Assembly: GCF_008728855.1 (NCBI RefSeq) | Contig: NZ_CP042906.1 | Span: 3,647,570-3,711,569, forward strand | Length of the DNA stretch: 64,000 bases | Reading direction: 5' to 3' | Source of the DNA: Hypericibacter terrae | Lineage (GTDB): Bacteria > Pseudomonadota > Alphaproteobacteria > Dongiales > Dongiaceae | Shown here: positions 23,190 to 32,279 of the stretch, in pieces | How positions within the stretch are numbered: the first letter of the stretch is position 1 | Layout of the letters: every line of letters starts with the position of its first letter | The notes under the pieces: model-generated | Seen by the model: the letters and a program-made list of their open reading frames with translations, nothing else | Told to the model about the DNA's origin: nothing | Databases searched by the model: none | Position numbers and translations under genes: made by a program

Positions 23190-24311
23190 ATGATCGCAGA
23201 CAGCGACATCATCTCGGCGGTGAACGCGCAGACCGGTGCCGCGGGCGAAGTCTTGCGCTTCGTGCATGCCCATCCCGAACTCGGCCACGAGGAGCATGTG
23301 TCGTCGGCGCATATCGCGGAGCGGCTCGCGCGCGGCGGTTTCCAGGTCGAGCGCGGCGTCGGCGGCATGGCCACGGCGTTTCGCGCCACCCTGACCGGCG
23401 CGCGGCCGGGCCGGTCGGTCGGCATCGTCGTGCTCTATGACGCCGTGCCCGCCGTCCGGGCGAACGGCAGCATCGAGGCCGTTCATTCCTGCGGACATGG
23501 ACCGATCTCCGGCGGGACGACCGCCGCGGCCCTGGCTCTCGCCGGCCTGCGCGACCGTCTCGCCGGCAAGATCGTGCTGTTCGGCTGCCCCGCCGACGAG
23601 ATCCATGCACCCGGCACGGTGGCGCGTGGCGGCGGCAAGGCGCTCTCGGCCGCGGCCGGTCTCTGGGACGGGATCGATGCGGCGCTCTATGCACATCCGG
23701 AGTTCATCAACACGGTCTCGAAGTCCTCGCTGTGGATGCGCCGGGATCAGGCCACCGTTTCGGGCTTGCGCTCCCTGCGCAAAGGGGTCGTGACGGAGCC
23801 GATGGCCGCCTTGCGCCGCCTGACCGCGGTCCTCGACCAGGTCGAGCCGGATCGCGTCATCGCCGAGGACGTGCATTTTCATGGCGACATCGAGGAGGGC
23901 GCCGGGCTGGTGCTGACCGCGACCTTCCTGATCTTCGCCGACGATGAAGCCGGTTTGGCCAAGGCCGCGCAGCCCTTGCGCCACGCCCTGACGGGCGCGC
24001 GATGGTCCGAGGGGCGCGTCGTCTGCGGCGTCCGGCCCGACGACCGCGTGACGGCGGCGGTCGCCCAGGCCTTCGCGGCGGCCGGGCGCGATTTCGTGAA
24101 GGACCCGCCACCCCTGCCCTTCGCCACCGACTTCGGCAACATCTCGCAGCGGGTCCCGGCCGCCCTCATCGGTATCGGCCGGCCGGGCGGGTGGGCGTTT
24201 CATACCGACGAAGGCGCCCGCCAGTTCGCGGGGCCCGACGGCGAAGAGGAAGCGCTCGGGATTGCGCGCGTCCTGGCACTCGCGGCTGCCCGCCTGAGCG
24301 AGCCGAAGTAG
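23190..24311 (+). CDS. M20-family amidohydrolase
   Basis: A 373-aa member of the M20D metallopeptidase/amidohydrolase group, which removes amino acid or acyl groups from amides (hippurate, IAA-amino acid and p-aminobenzoyl-glutamate hydrolases). Metal-site segments are present in variant form: HSCGHG instead of HACGHD, PADE instead of PAEE, AHPEF and the final FHTDEGARQF. Cysteine and histidine ligands are kept, but the usual catalytic glutamate is an aspartate, so specificity or rate may differ. GGTTAAALALAGL is the helix after the first metal loop. It is a single gene after the b561 gene and reads the same way. Substrate unknown. Confidence 0.87.
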   Translation: MIADSDIISAVNAQTGAAGEVLRFVHAHPELGHEEHVSSAHIAERLARGGFQVERGVGGMATAFRATLTGARPGRSVGIVVLYDAVPAVRANGSIEAVHSCGHGPISGGTTAAALALAGLRDRLAGKIVLFGCPADEIHAPGTVARGGGKALSAAAGLWDGIDAALYAHPEFINTVSKSSLWMRRDQATVSGLRSLRKGVVTEPMAALRRLTAVLDQVEPDRVIAEDVHFHGDIEEGAGLVLTATFLIFADDEAGLAKAAQPLRHALTGARWSEGRVVCGVRPDDRVTAAVAQAFAAAGRDFVKDPPPLPFATDFGNISQRVPAALIGIGRPGGWAFHTDEGARQFAGPDGEEEALGIARVLALAAARLSEPK

Positions 24312-24565
24312 GAAGACATTCGGCCCATAGCCATCCGGGCTGAGGCAAGAAGTTGAGGGTGATCCTGCGGGAGCCCCGCATGAGGGTTTTGAGTCGAAGC
24401 AAGTCGCTGCGTCTCCGGCATGTCGGCTCGTGCTAGCCGCTTGCAACCTGAGTCCGGCACGGCGCGGTTTGACGACAGCCCGCACCTACGAGTGTCATGG
24501 GGCCGATCCCAGCTTCGGCCATTCGACATGCCATAGAGAGCCTCGTCCCTGACGTGACAACTCCG

Positions 24566-25864
24566 TCATTGCTGATGTTTCGCCAGCCAATCGCGAGCGA
24601 GTTGCTGCGCCTTCGATATGTCGGCAGGCGTCATCAGTGCGGCAAGCCGATCGCGGTTCTCGGACGCGTATTGATCGCCAAGAGCCGTGGCAAGATTGAA
24701 CCACATATGCGCCTGCACATAGTCTTGTGTTACACCTTGGCCCTTCTCATACATCGTGCCAAGGCTGTTTTGAGCTGCGGCATTCCCCTGTTCGGCCGCT
24801 TTGCGAAACCAGTTCACCGCCTCCGAATAGTCCTGTTGGACGCCCTGGCCGTTTCCGTACAGGACACCGAGGCCATATTGGGCGAGGACTACGCCCTGCT
24901 CGGCGGCTTGCCGAAACCATTTTGCGGCCTCGGCGTAGTCCTTTTGAACGCCGTGGCCCTGGTCATAGATGAAGCCGAGGTTGAACTGAGCACCCGCATT
25001 GCCCTGCTCGGCGGCCTTGCGATACCACCTTTCCGCCTCGGCGTAGTTTCGAGGAACGCCATGGCCTTGGTCGTAGATGATGCCGAGGTAGAACTGAGCG
25101 ATGGAAATGCCCTGATTCGCGGCCTTGCGGAACCACTTTGCGGCCTCGGCATAGTCTTGATGAACGCCGTGACCCTGGTCGTAGAGGATGCCGAGATTGA
25201 ACTGGGCGAGGGCATTGCCCCGCTCGGCGGCCTTGCGATACCACCTTGCGGCCTCGGTATAGTCTCGAGGAACGCCGTGGCCTCGGTCGTAGAGGATGCC
25301 AAGGTTGAGTTGGGCTTCGACAACGCCCTGTTGGGCCGCAAGCCAATACCACTTCGCGGCCTCCGCATTGTTCTGCGAGACACCTCGGCCCAAGTCGTTC
25401 ATGGCGCCGAAATAGAACTGAGCGTCCGCGTCGCCTTGGCTGGCGGCGCTGCGAAACCAGTTTGCGGCCTCCGCGTAATCTTGCGAGACGCCTCGGCCCA
25501 AATAGAGCATGACGCCGAGATTGTATTCAGCGGGGGCATAGCCCTGCTCGGCGGCTTTTCGATACCACTTGGCGGCCTCGGCATCGTCCTGCGGCACGGC
25601 ATGGCCGACGGCATATAGAAAGCCCAGGGCTTCCTGGGCCGCGGCATTCCCCGCTTCGGCAAGCGGTTTCAACAATTGAGATGCCGTCTTGCTGTCGCCT
25701 CGTTGAAGCGCGGACCAGGCATCAGCGAGGTCATCCGCGAGCAACGTAACATGCGCTCCCAGGAGCAGGACCAGGGCGGCGAAGATCCGGAGAACCTGGC
25801 GCAGGGGGTTCGCCAATTCGCTCTGAGCAAAAGCCACTCGATGCCGAAGGGGCGGATTATCCAT
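24566..25864 (-). CDS. Sel1-repeat protein, membrane anchored or exported
   Basis: A 432-aa protein made of about ten Sel1-like repeats of exactly 36 residues with core AEAAKWYRKAAEQG and turn YDQGHGVPRDY. An N-terminal hydrophobic segment (FAALVLLLGAHVTLLADD, residues ~29-46) acts as signal or anchor. Sel1 repeats form alpha-solenoids for protein binding, often linked to envelope homeostasis or secretion. At DNA level the repeats form a 108-bp tandem array, making the gene prone to unit gain and loss. The C-terminus (MTPADISKAQQLARDWLAKH) caps the solenoid. Partner unknown; no operon mates. Confidence 0.93.
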   Translation of the reverse strand: MDNPPLRHRVAFAQSELANPLRQVLRIFAALVLLLGAHVTLLADDLADAWSALQRGDSKTASQLLKPLAEAGNAAAQEALGFLYAVGHAVPQDDAEAAKWYRKAAEQGYAPAEYNLGVMLYLGRGVSQDYAEAANWFRSAASQGDADAQFYFGAMNDLGRGVSQNNAEAAKWYWLAAQQGVVEAQLNLGILYDRGHGVPRDYTEAARWYRKAAERGNALAQFNLGILYDQGHGVHQDYAEAAKWFRKAANQGISIAQFYLGIIYDQGHGVPRNYAEAERWYRKAAEQGNAGAQFNLGFIYDQGHGVQKDYAEAAKWFRQAAEQGVVLAQYGLGVLYGNGQGVQQDYSEAVNWFRKAAEQGNAAAQNSLGTMYEKGQGVTQDYVQAHMWFNLATALGDQYASENRDRLAALMTPADISKAQQLARDWLAKHQQ

Positions 25865-26249
25865 TGCTTCGAGCCCAACCGGAAGATGCCAACCGACAGC
25901 GAGGCGACCCCGTTTCCGAGATTCTGCCTGAGATATTGCGCGGCCAAGTCAGTGAAGCCCTGACCGCAATCACGGGCCAATGCCGTCCGAACCGCCCGAT
26001 CAGGCCACACAGGTTGCACTATGAACGGGCTGTGTCTTCCGCTGGTGCCCGTGAGCCGCCTGTGCCGTTCCGAACTGCCGTGATCTACCTGGACTGCGAG
26101 ACACTCATCGCGGGCGCCTTCCTCATCCGACATTCGCCGGACAGTTGGCCCATGACGCTGAGATTGCTACCGAAGCACAGCCTTCGCAAGGGAGCGTTCG
26201 GAAATGCCTGTCGAACGTCTCCCGACTCTTCAACCACAGGCTTCACATC
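25865..26249. other. 385-bp intergenic region, nothing recognised
   Basis: It lies upstream of the Sel1 gene and downstream of the monooxygenase, both leftward. The ORFs here lack conserved features. Confidence 0.4.
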
Positions 26250-27755
26250 TCAAGAGTAAACCAAGGCGCTGTGGCTCACCTCGATCGCGGGCAAGCGGTC
26301 CTTGTCGATCCAGTAGTCGTGGCTGTGCTGCCATTCCGGCTTGTCGCCGCATCTCGGCATAGGCAGCTGGAGGCTGCGCAGGATGTAGTTGGGATTGAAG
26401 TTCTCCGGCTCGATCCAGGGCCTGATGCGCATATCCCTGTCCTCCGGCCGGAGCGTCGGAACGACCTTCTCGAACCCCTTCTCATCCATGTAGCCGAGCA
26501 GGCGGCAGACGAAGTCGGCGATCAGGTCGACGCGCAAGGTCCAGCTCGACCGGATATAGCCGAACACCCACGCCATGTTGGGCACGCCGGTGAACATCAT
26601 GCCGTGGAAGCCGACTGTCTCCGAAAAATCCAGCGGCCTGCCATCGACCGCGAACTCGATATCGCCGAAGACGCAGATATTTAAACCCGTGGCCGCCACG
26701 ACGATATCGGCGGCAAGCACGCGGCCGGACTTGAGGACGATGCCGGTCTCGGTGAAGCTGTCGATCTCGTCGGTCACCACCGAAGCCTGGCCGGCGCGGA
26801 TCGCCTTCAACAGATCGCCTTCCGGAATGACAGCCAGCCGCTGCCGCCAGGGGCGGTAGCGGGGCGTGAAATGGGTATCGACGTCATAGTCCTCGCCCAG
26901 ATGGGCGCGGATGACGCTCAGGAGCTCAGCCTTGACGACCTCCGGTTCGGCGAAGGTCCGGCGCTCGAACTCGGCATCGTCGTGAAGGATCTTCTGCCGG
27001 ACGATCTCGTGGATCCATTCCTCCTTGATCTTCAGCCGCCGCAGCTCGTCGGCCAGCGGAATCGCGTTGCTGCTAGCATGAAAATAGGTCGGCGAACGCT
27101 GCAGCATGGTGATATGGCGGCAGTCGGGTGCCATGGCGGGGATGATCGTTGCGGCGGTCGCGCCCGAGCCGATGACGACGACATTCTTCCTCCGGTAGTC
27201 GAGATCCTCGGGCCAGTTCTGCGGATGGACGATCGGGCCCTGGAATCGCTCCATGCCGCTCCATTTCGGCATGTGGCCTTCCGCGTGATTGTAGTAGCCC
27301 TGGCACATCCACAGGAACTTCGCGGTGAACGTGACGGTCTCGCCTGCGTCGCCACGTCGACAGGTCACCGTCCACCGGTTGCTCTCGCTCGACCAACGGG
27401 CGGCCGAGACCGCGTGTCGATAGCGGATGCGGGATCCCAGCCCGTTCTCGTCGATGACCTCGCCCATATAGGCCAGGATCCTGTCCGCCGTCGCGATCGG
27501 CGGGCCGATCCACGGCTTGAAGCGATAGCCGAAGGTGTAGAGGTCGCTGTCGGACCGGATTCCGGGGAAGCGGTGGGTGCGCCAGGTCCCGCCGAAACTC
27601 TCCTGGGCCTCGAGAATGACGAACGTCGTCGAAGGACATTGCTGCGTCAGGTGGTAGGCAGCGCCGATCCCCGAGATGCCGGCGCCGATGATGAGCACAT
27701 CGCAGGTCTCGACGTTTCGAGCGGTCGAGGTCTCGATCTCAGTCCGACCGTCCAT
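26250..27755 (-). CDS. Flavin-containing monooxygenase (Baeyer-Villiger type)
   Basis: A 501-aa class B flavoprotein monooxygenase that would oxygenate ketones or heteroatoms using FAD, NADPH and O2. The FAD-binding GxGxxG is VLIIGAGISGIGAAYHL near residue 20. The NADPH Rossmann motif is VVVIGSGATAATI. The FMO/BVMO fingerprint lies just before it as FQGPIVHPQNWPED (FxGxxxHxxxWP type). FPGIRSDSDLYTFGY and the ATGLNICVFGD segment are usual in alkyl/aryl ketone BVMOs. Length is typical. A single leftward gene; substrate cannot be inferred. Confidence 0.93.
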   Translation of the reverse strand: MDGRTEIETSTARNVETCDVLIIGAGISGIGAAYHLTQQCPSTTFVILEAQESFGGTWRTHRFPGIRSDSDLYTFGYRFKPWIGPPIATADRILAYMGEVIDENGLGSRIRYRHAVSAARWSSESNRWTVTCRRGDAGETVTFTAKFLWMCQGYYNHAEGHMPKWSGMERFQGPIVHPQNWPEDLDYRRKNVVVIGSGATAATIIPAMAPDCRHITMLQRSPTYFHASSNAIPLADELRRLKIKEEWIHEIVRQKILHDDAEFERRTFAEPEVVKAELLSVIRAHLGEDYDVDTHFTPRYRPWRQRLAVIPEGDLLKAIRAGQASVVTDEIDSFTETGIVLKSGRVLAADIVVAATGLNICVFGDIEFAVDGRPLDFSETVGFHGMMFTGVPNMAWVFGYIRSSWTLRVDLIADFVCRLLGYMDEKGFEKVVPTLRPEDRDMRIRPWIEPENFNPNYILRSLQLPMPRCGDKPEWQHSHDYWIDKDRLPAIEVSHSALVYS

Positions 27756-28020
27756 GGGCGTGCCGCCTCCTCGGCGAAAATCACGACAGATCAGCTGGCG
27801 TGCGCGGAAGAGCCGTAGGTTCCGGAAGCGCTATGGCGCTTCCTCAGGACCTACAAACCGCGCATGGCTCCCCGATCTGGTCTCAGCATAGGTCCCGGTT
27901 CTCTCGCGTGGCAAGGCGCAGCCGGAGTGCCGTGATTCGAGACCTCCTGCCTCTGCGGTCCGTCCAGACCCGATGGCTGCGCGCGCCCTCGGCGTCCCTG
28001 GAAGCCCGGGGCCCGCGGGA

Positions 28021-28398
28021 TCAGAAGCTGAAGGGGATCCTGAAATACAGAATGCCGCCTTCGTCCCGGCTCCCCAGCGAGAGCCCCATGGGATCCTCTT
28101 TCTCCTGGGGAATTTCCATCAAGCGCATATGGAGTTCGTGGCGCTTCACCGCCTCGCATTCGTTCTCCGTCAAGAGCGGCGGCCCGGCTTCCGGCGGCGT
28201 CGGTTGATCGGGCTGCGGGATGGCACCATCTATCCTGGACGGCTCATCGAGCAAGCCGATGCAAGGCCGCCTCTCATCCGCCGCATAGGCGGAGAGGGCC
28301 AGGAACGTTGCAAGAATTCCAATGATAACGATACGTCGCACGGAAACCGCCCGGAACCGGCTCGTCGGAGCACGGCTTACCTCATGCCAGCCTGTCAC
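28021..28398 (-). CDS. Small secreted protein, unrecognised
   Basis: A 125-aa ORF with a signal-peptide-like segment (RRIVIIGILATFLALSAYAADE) after ~20 residues that may be untranslated. The mature part is Pro- and acid-rich, with two cysteines (RPCIGLL and ENECEAV) that could form a disulfide, and ends in ILYFRIPFSF. No family recognised. The true start may be a later codon nearer the basic RRIV segment. Confidence 0.5.
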   Translation of the reverse strand: MTGWHEVSRAPTSRFRAVSVRRIVIIGILATFLALSAYAADERRPCIGLLDEPSRIDGAIPQPDQPTPPEAGPPLLTENECEAVKRHELHMRLMEIPQEKEDPMGLSLGSRDEGGILYFRIPFSF

Positions 28399-28733
28399 GC
28401 CTCAGCTTTGCGAGAGTACCGGCGTGGCGATGTCGATCATTGATGCAGGTCAAACGGTCGGCAAAAAGAACCGTGAAGCCGGCTTGGCGGATCGATCGCT
28501 GTTGGATGGTATCCAGGCCGGCGCCCCTGGTTCGCAGGCACTATCGCCCCTTCGGTCGCCGCATGGGCGCGATCGCGCGCGTGGAGGGATTGACGACGCG
28601 ATCGATAGAAGCGCCCGCGCATCCCGTGCTAGGATCGAGTCCCGACGACCCCTCACATAACCGTCGCCGAGCCGCGCAACTCGGAAGCGTGCCCCGGGCG
28701 GCGACCGACAGCCGCAAATCCGGAAGCAGGATC
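28399..28733. other. 335-bp intergenic region
   Basis: Divergent gap between the small secreted protein and the GH1 gene. It should carry both promoters; I cannot place them with confidence. Open frames that extend the GH1 reading upstream lack similarity to the family. Confidence 0.4.
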
Positions 28734-30074
28734 ATGACCACCGATCCCCTCGACGCCTATTGGTCCCGAAATTTCACCTGGGGCGTCTCTACCTCGAGCT
28801 ACCAGATCGAGGGCGCCGCCAAGGAAGACGGTCGCGGCCCCAGTATCTGGGACACGCGCTGCCTGATGAAGGGCCGCGTCGCCAATGGCGACACGGGCGA
28901 TGTCGCCTGCGATCACTATCATCGTTACAAGGAAGACATCGCGCTGATGAAGGAGATCGGCGTCGGCGCCTATCGGTTCTCGGTCGCCTGGCCGCGCCTT
29001 TTGCCGCGCGGGCGCGGCGCGGCGAACGCAGCCGGCCTCGATTTCTACGATCGGCTGATCGACGCCTTGCTGGCGGCCGGCGTCGAACCCTGGCTCTGTC
29101 TTTATCATTGGGACCTCCCGCAGGCGCTCGACGATCTTGGCGGCTGGACCAACCGGGAGTGCGCCGGCTGGTTCGCGGACTATGCGACGCTCGTCGCGCG
29201 CCGCTATGGCGACCGCGTCAAACGCTTCGCGACCTTCAATGAGTTCTCGGTCTTCACCCTGTTCGGCTATGCCATTGATTGGGGCGCGCCCGGCATCACC
29301 GACCGGCAGGCCCACCTCAAGGCCATTCATCACACCAACCTGGCTCACGGTCTCGGCGTCGAGACGATCCGCACGCTGGTGCCCGGAGCCTCGATCGGCG
29401 CGATCCATAACCGGCAGCGGATCCTGCCCGAAACGGACACGCCCGAGAACCGGACCGCCGCGGCACTGCTGGATGCCCATTGGAACACGGCCTTTCCCGA
29501 TCCGCAGATCCGGGGCCATTATCCGGCGCTCCTGGCCGATGCGATCGAACCTTATGTCGAGGCCGGCGACATGGCGCGTATCTGCCGCCCGATCGACTGG
29601 TTCGGCCTCAACCATTACGGGCCGATCTTCGCCAAGGCGGAACCCAAGGCGATCTGGGGCTACGCCTGGGGCAAGACGCCGGACGAGGCGCCGAAATCGG
29701 ATATCGGCTGGCCGGTCTTTCCGCAGCTCTTCCGCGACGAGCTGATCGAGATCACGCGGCGCTATCGCCTGCCGATCTATGTGACCGAGAACGGCGCCGG
29801 TGGCGAGGATCGTCCGGACGCGAAGGGCGGCTACGAGGACAAGAGCCGCATCGCCTATCTTCAAGCCCATATCGGCGCCATGCATGAGGCGATCGAGGCG
29901 GGCGCCGATGTCGGCGGCTATTTCGTCTGGTCCCTGCTCGACAATTTCGAGTGGGGCTCGGGCTACAGCGTCCGCTTCGGGCTGGTGCATGTCGATTTCG
30001 CCACCGGCAAGCGCACGCCCAAGGCATCCGCGCGCTGGTATGCCGGTCTGCTGCGCCGGGCGCGCGGTGGCTGA
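28734..30074 (+). CDS. GH1 beta-glucosidase
   Basis: A 446-aa family 1 glycoside hydrolase, the usual size, hydrolysing beta-glucosides or related beta-glycosides. I chose ATG 28734 because the conserved N-terminus (FTWGVSTSSYQIEGA) follows at once; upstream in-frame ATGs add unrelated sequence. The nucleophile is E352 in IYVTENGAGG. The acid/base glutamate is E170 in TFNEFSVF, where the usual NEP has become NEF. The catalytic residue remains. It lacks a signal peptide, so it acts in the cytoplasm on imported glycosides. It converges with the transporter gene 12 bp further on. Confidence 0.94.
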   Translation: MTTDPLDAYWSRNFTWGVSTSSYQIEGAAKEDGRGPSIWDTRCLMKGRVANGDTGDVACDHYHRYKEDIALMKEIGVGAYRFSVAWPRLLPRGRGAANAAGLDFYDRLIDALLAAGVEPWLCLYHWDLPQALDDLGGWTNRECAGWFADYATLVARRYGDRVKRFATFNEFSVFTLFGYAIDWGAPGITDRQAHLKAIHHTNLAHGLGVETIRTLVPGASIGAIHNRQRILPETDTPENRTAAALLDAHWNTAFPDPQIRGHYPALLADAIEPYVEAGDMARICRPIDWFGLNHYGPIFAKAEPKAIWGYAWGKTPDEAPKSDIGWPVFPQLFRDELIEITRRYRLPIYVTENGAGGEDRPDAKGGYEDKSRIAYLQAHIGAMHEAIEAGADVGGYFVWSLLDNFEWGSGYSVRFGLVHVDFATGKRTPKASARWYAGLLRRARGG

Positions 30075-30085
30075 ATCGGGCCCCT

Positions 30086-31951
30086 TTATGCCGAGGGGGC
30101 CTGCGTTTCCTCGACGACGGCGATCCCATCCAAGCGCTTCACGCTGAAGCGGCGCCCGAAGAAGCGCTCGTCGAGCGGCCGCTGGCTGTAGGCAACCACG
30201 GTTGCCTCGGAAAACTCCTCCCGCAGCAGCCGCATCATGTCGGCTTCGCCAGCCGCGTCGCAGGCTTCCATGGCGTCGGCCAGCAGGATCCAGTGGGGGC
30301 GGCGCAGCAACAGCCGGGCGAATCCCAACCGCGCCAGTTCGTGCGGCGGCAGCGTCTGTTCCCAGATCTCGGTCTTGTCCAATCGAGCGACGAGATGAGG
30401 CAGGCCGACCTGCTCGAGCGCCGCGCGAACTTGTCCCGGCTCGCAATCGCGCAGCCCCGCCGGCTGGCAGATCGCCTCCCGCAGCGTTCCCATGGGAAAG
30501 TAGGGTTGCGCCGGCATGTAGAGCAGCAGCGCGCTTTTCGGCAGCAGGACGCGGCCGGAACCCCAGGGCCAGAGCCCCAGGGCGGCCATCAGCAGATGCT
30601 GGATGGCATTCTGATCGCCCGAGAGAAACACGCGGTCCCCGCGCCGGATTTCGGCGTCGAACGGGCCGACGATCGGCTCGCTCTCCGGGTTGTTGACCGA
30701 TACCGCCTCGAGGCGCAGGTCGGTCCCCTCGCCTGGCACAAGCTCGATCGTCGCGCGGCCGCGGCGACCCATGTCGGTCGCCCAGCGCCGGATCGCCTGA
30801 TGCAGCGCCTGAACGCGCTCCACGGACGCCCGCCACTCCGCGACCACGGCGATGTTGTCGATCGGCCAGGAAAGAGCGCCGGTCATCTGCTGGAAGGCCT
30901 GGGCCGTCTGCATCAACGCGCCCAGCGTCACCGTGCCGGCAATGAACCGTGGCGCCACCACGAGAATGGGAAACACCTGGGGCAGCATCGACCAGCCCGT
31001 CGTGAAGAAGAAGAGGTGGGTGAGCGCCGTGGTCTGGCGGTCCCAGGCTGCGACCGCCCGACGGAAGAAGGCGCCGAACCGCTCGCGGACATCGCCCTCG
31101 CTGCGCACCAGCGCGATGGCCAGGGATTTCTCCCGGGCATCGGCGAGCCCGAAGCGGAAATCCGCCTCCGCCGACTGCCGCAGGTTGGCGGCACGCACCA
31201 GCGGGCGTCCCAGCAACAGCGCGATGGTGCTGCCGGTCGCGGAGAAGCCGATGGCCAGCCAGACGAGATAGCCAGGCAGCAGCAGCTCCGTGCTCCCCAG
31301 CGGAATCCGCGTCTGCCCCGACAGCTCCCACAGGATCGAGGTGAAGCTGATCAGAAGCAGCAGGCAGTAGAACAGCGTGTGCATCAGCTCGACGGCCCGC
31401 TCGGTGCTGACGCGGATATCCTCGGCGATCCGGCCGTCCGGGTTGTCATGCTCCCCCGGCAAATGCGTGATCAGATAGTGCCGCCCGTCGGCCATCCATT
31501 CGCCGATCAGCCGGCGGGTGAGCCAGTCGCGCCAGGCGATCTGGAGGCGCCGCTTGATGCGCAGATGGACCGTGACCACTGCGACATTGGCCGCCAGGAT
31601 GGCGAAGAACGCGCCGATCAGCATCACGAAACGATGGAAGTTCCGCTGCTCCAGAGAATCGAAAAGCCGCTCGAACCAGAAATTGAGCGCGACGACCAGG
31701 ATGACCTGTCCGCCGGTGAGAAGGACGAGGAATGCCGCGAGCGCTATGGCCCGCCATCTCTCCTCGCCGCTCCAGTACGGCAAGGCAAGGCGGGGCGAAC
31801 TGGCCGAAAAGGACGAGCCAGTCGCGTAGATTCTCTCGAAAGGAGAGAAGGACCCCTCGCCCGCGCGCCATGACCTTCCTGCACACTCCCAGCTTCGGCG
31901 CAGCACCGCGCTACGGGTTCTTCCGACGACCTGCCCCGTGATTGGAAGCAT
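30086..31951 (-). CDS. BacA/SbmA-type ABC transporter with degenerate ATPase domain
   Basis: A 621-aa protein of the ABC_membrane_2 group (YddA/BacA/SbmA relatives). The membrane half is normal: FFRRAVAAWDRQTTALTHL, WPIDNIAVVAEWRASVERV and six hydrophobic segments. The nucleotide-binding half keeps the scaffold (ALGLWPWGSGRVLLP, PYFPMGTLREAI) but has lost every catalytic motif. Walker A is SGDQNAIQHL instead of GxSGxGKST (about residue 437). The signature is LPPHELARL instead of LSLGEQQRL (about 535), Walker B is LLADAMEACD instead of LDEATSALD (about 558) and the switch histidine is replaced (VVAYSQRP). ATP hydrolysis is therefore unlikely. The start (ATG 31951) is uncertain; the conserved part begins near LALPYWSGEERW. 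Substrates in the family include peptides and long-chain fatty acids. Confidence 0.88.
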   Translation of the reverse strand: MLPITGQVVGRTRSAVLRRSWECAGRSWRAGEGSFSPFERIYATGSSFSASSPRLALPYWSGEERWRAIALAAFLVLLTGGQVILVVALNFWFERLFDSLEQRNFHRFVMLIGAFFAILAANVAVVTVHLRIKRRLQIAWRDWLTRRLIGEWMADGRHYLITHLPGEHDNPDGRIAEDIRVSTERAVELMHTLFYCLLLLISFTSILWELSGQTRIPLGSTELLLPGYLVWLAIGFSATGSTIALLLGRPLVRAANLRQSAEADFRFGLADAREKSLAIALVRSEGDVRERFGAFFRRAVAAWDRQTTALTHLFFFTTGWSMLPQVFPILVVAPRFIAGTVTLGALMQTAQAFQQMTGALSWPIDNIAVVAEWRASVERVQALHQAIRRWATDMGRRGRATIELVPGEGTDLRLEAVSVNNPESEPIVGPFDAEIRRGDRVFLSGDQNAIQHLLMAALGLWPWGSGRVLLPKSALLLYMPAQPYFPMGTLREAICQPAGLRDCEPGQVRAALEQVGLPHLVARLDKTEIWEQTLPPHELARLGFARLLLRRPHWILLADAMEACDAAGEADMMRLLREEFSEATVVAYSQRPLDERFFGRRFSVKRLDGIAVVEETQAPSA

Positions 31952-32279
31952 TGCGCCGCGTTCTCCGGCGACGATAAGGCATGAGAGAACGCCTTGGGCC
32001 ACGTCAAAAGGGGACCGATCGATCGAACAGCCTTCGCCCAGCATCACGGAAGCGCGACGTCGGCACAAGAGGGCGAGGGTCCTTCCCAAGGCATTCGCCA
32101 GCGACAATCCGGCGGGCTGACATGATCGAGGGGAGCCTGGGCCGCGGTGTGCCTCGCCCCCGAGGTGGCCTTCCCGCCGCGGCTCGACAATGCCGCCTGG
32201 GCGGGGACCTCGGCCGCCTTCGTCCGCCAGCCGAACCCGGGCGCATCGCTGCGCGGGTCCGATGCGCATTCCGGTGTTG
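31952..32279. other. 328-bp intergenic region, nothing recognised
   Basis: It separates two leftward genes. The open frames here are GC-driven and without conserved features. Confidence 0.4.

Noticed and set aside
23082-24485. 467-aa minus-strand ORF
   Set aside because: Complement of the M20 amidohydrolase gene, whose motifs are clear on the plus strand.
24497-25618. 373-aa plus-strand repetitive ORF
   Set aside because: Repeats are the antisense image of the Sel1 units; no start signal.
28653-31331. 892-aa minus-strand ORF
   Set aside because: It spans the GH1 gene in antisense and the transporter in a wrong frame.
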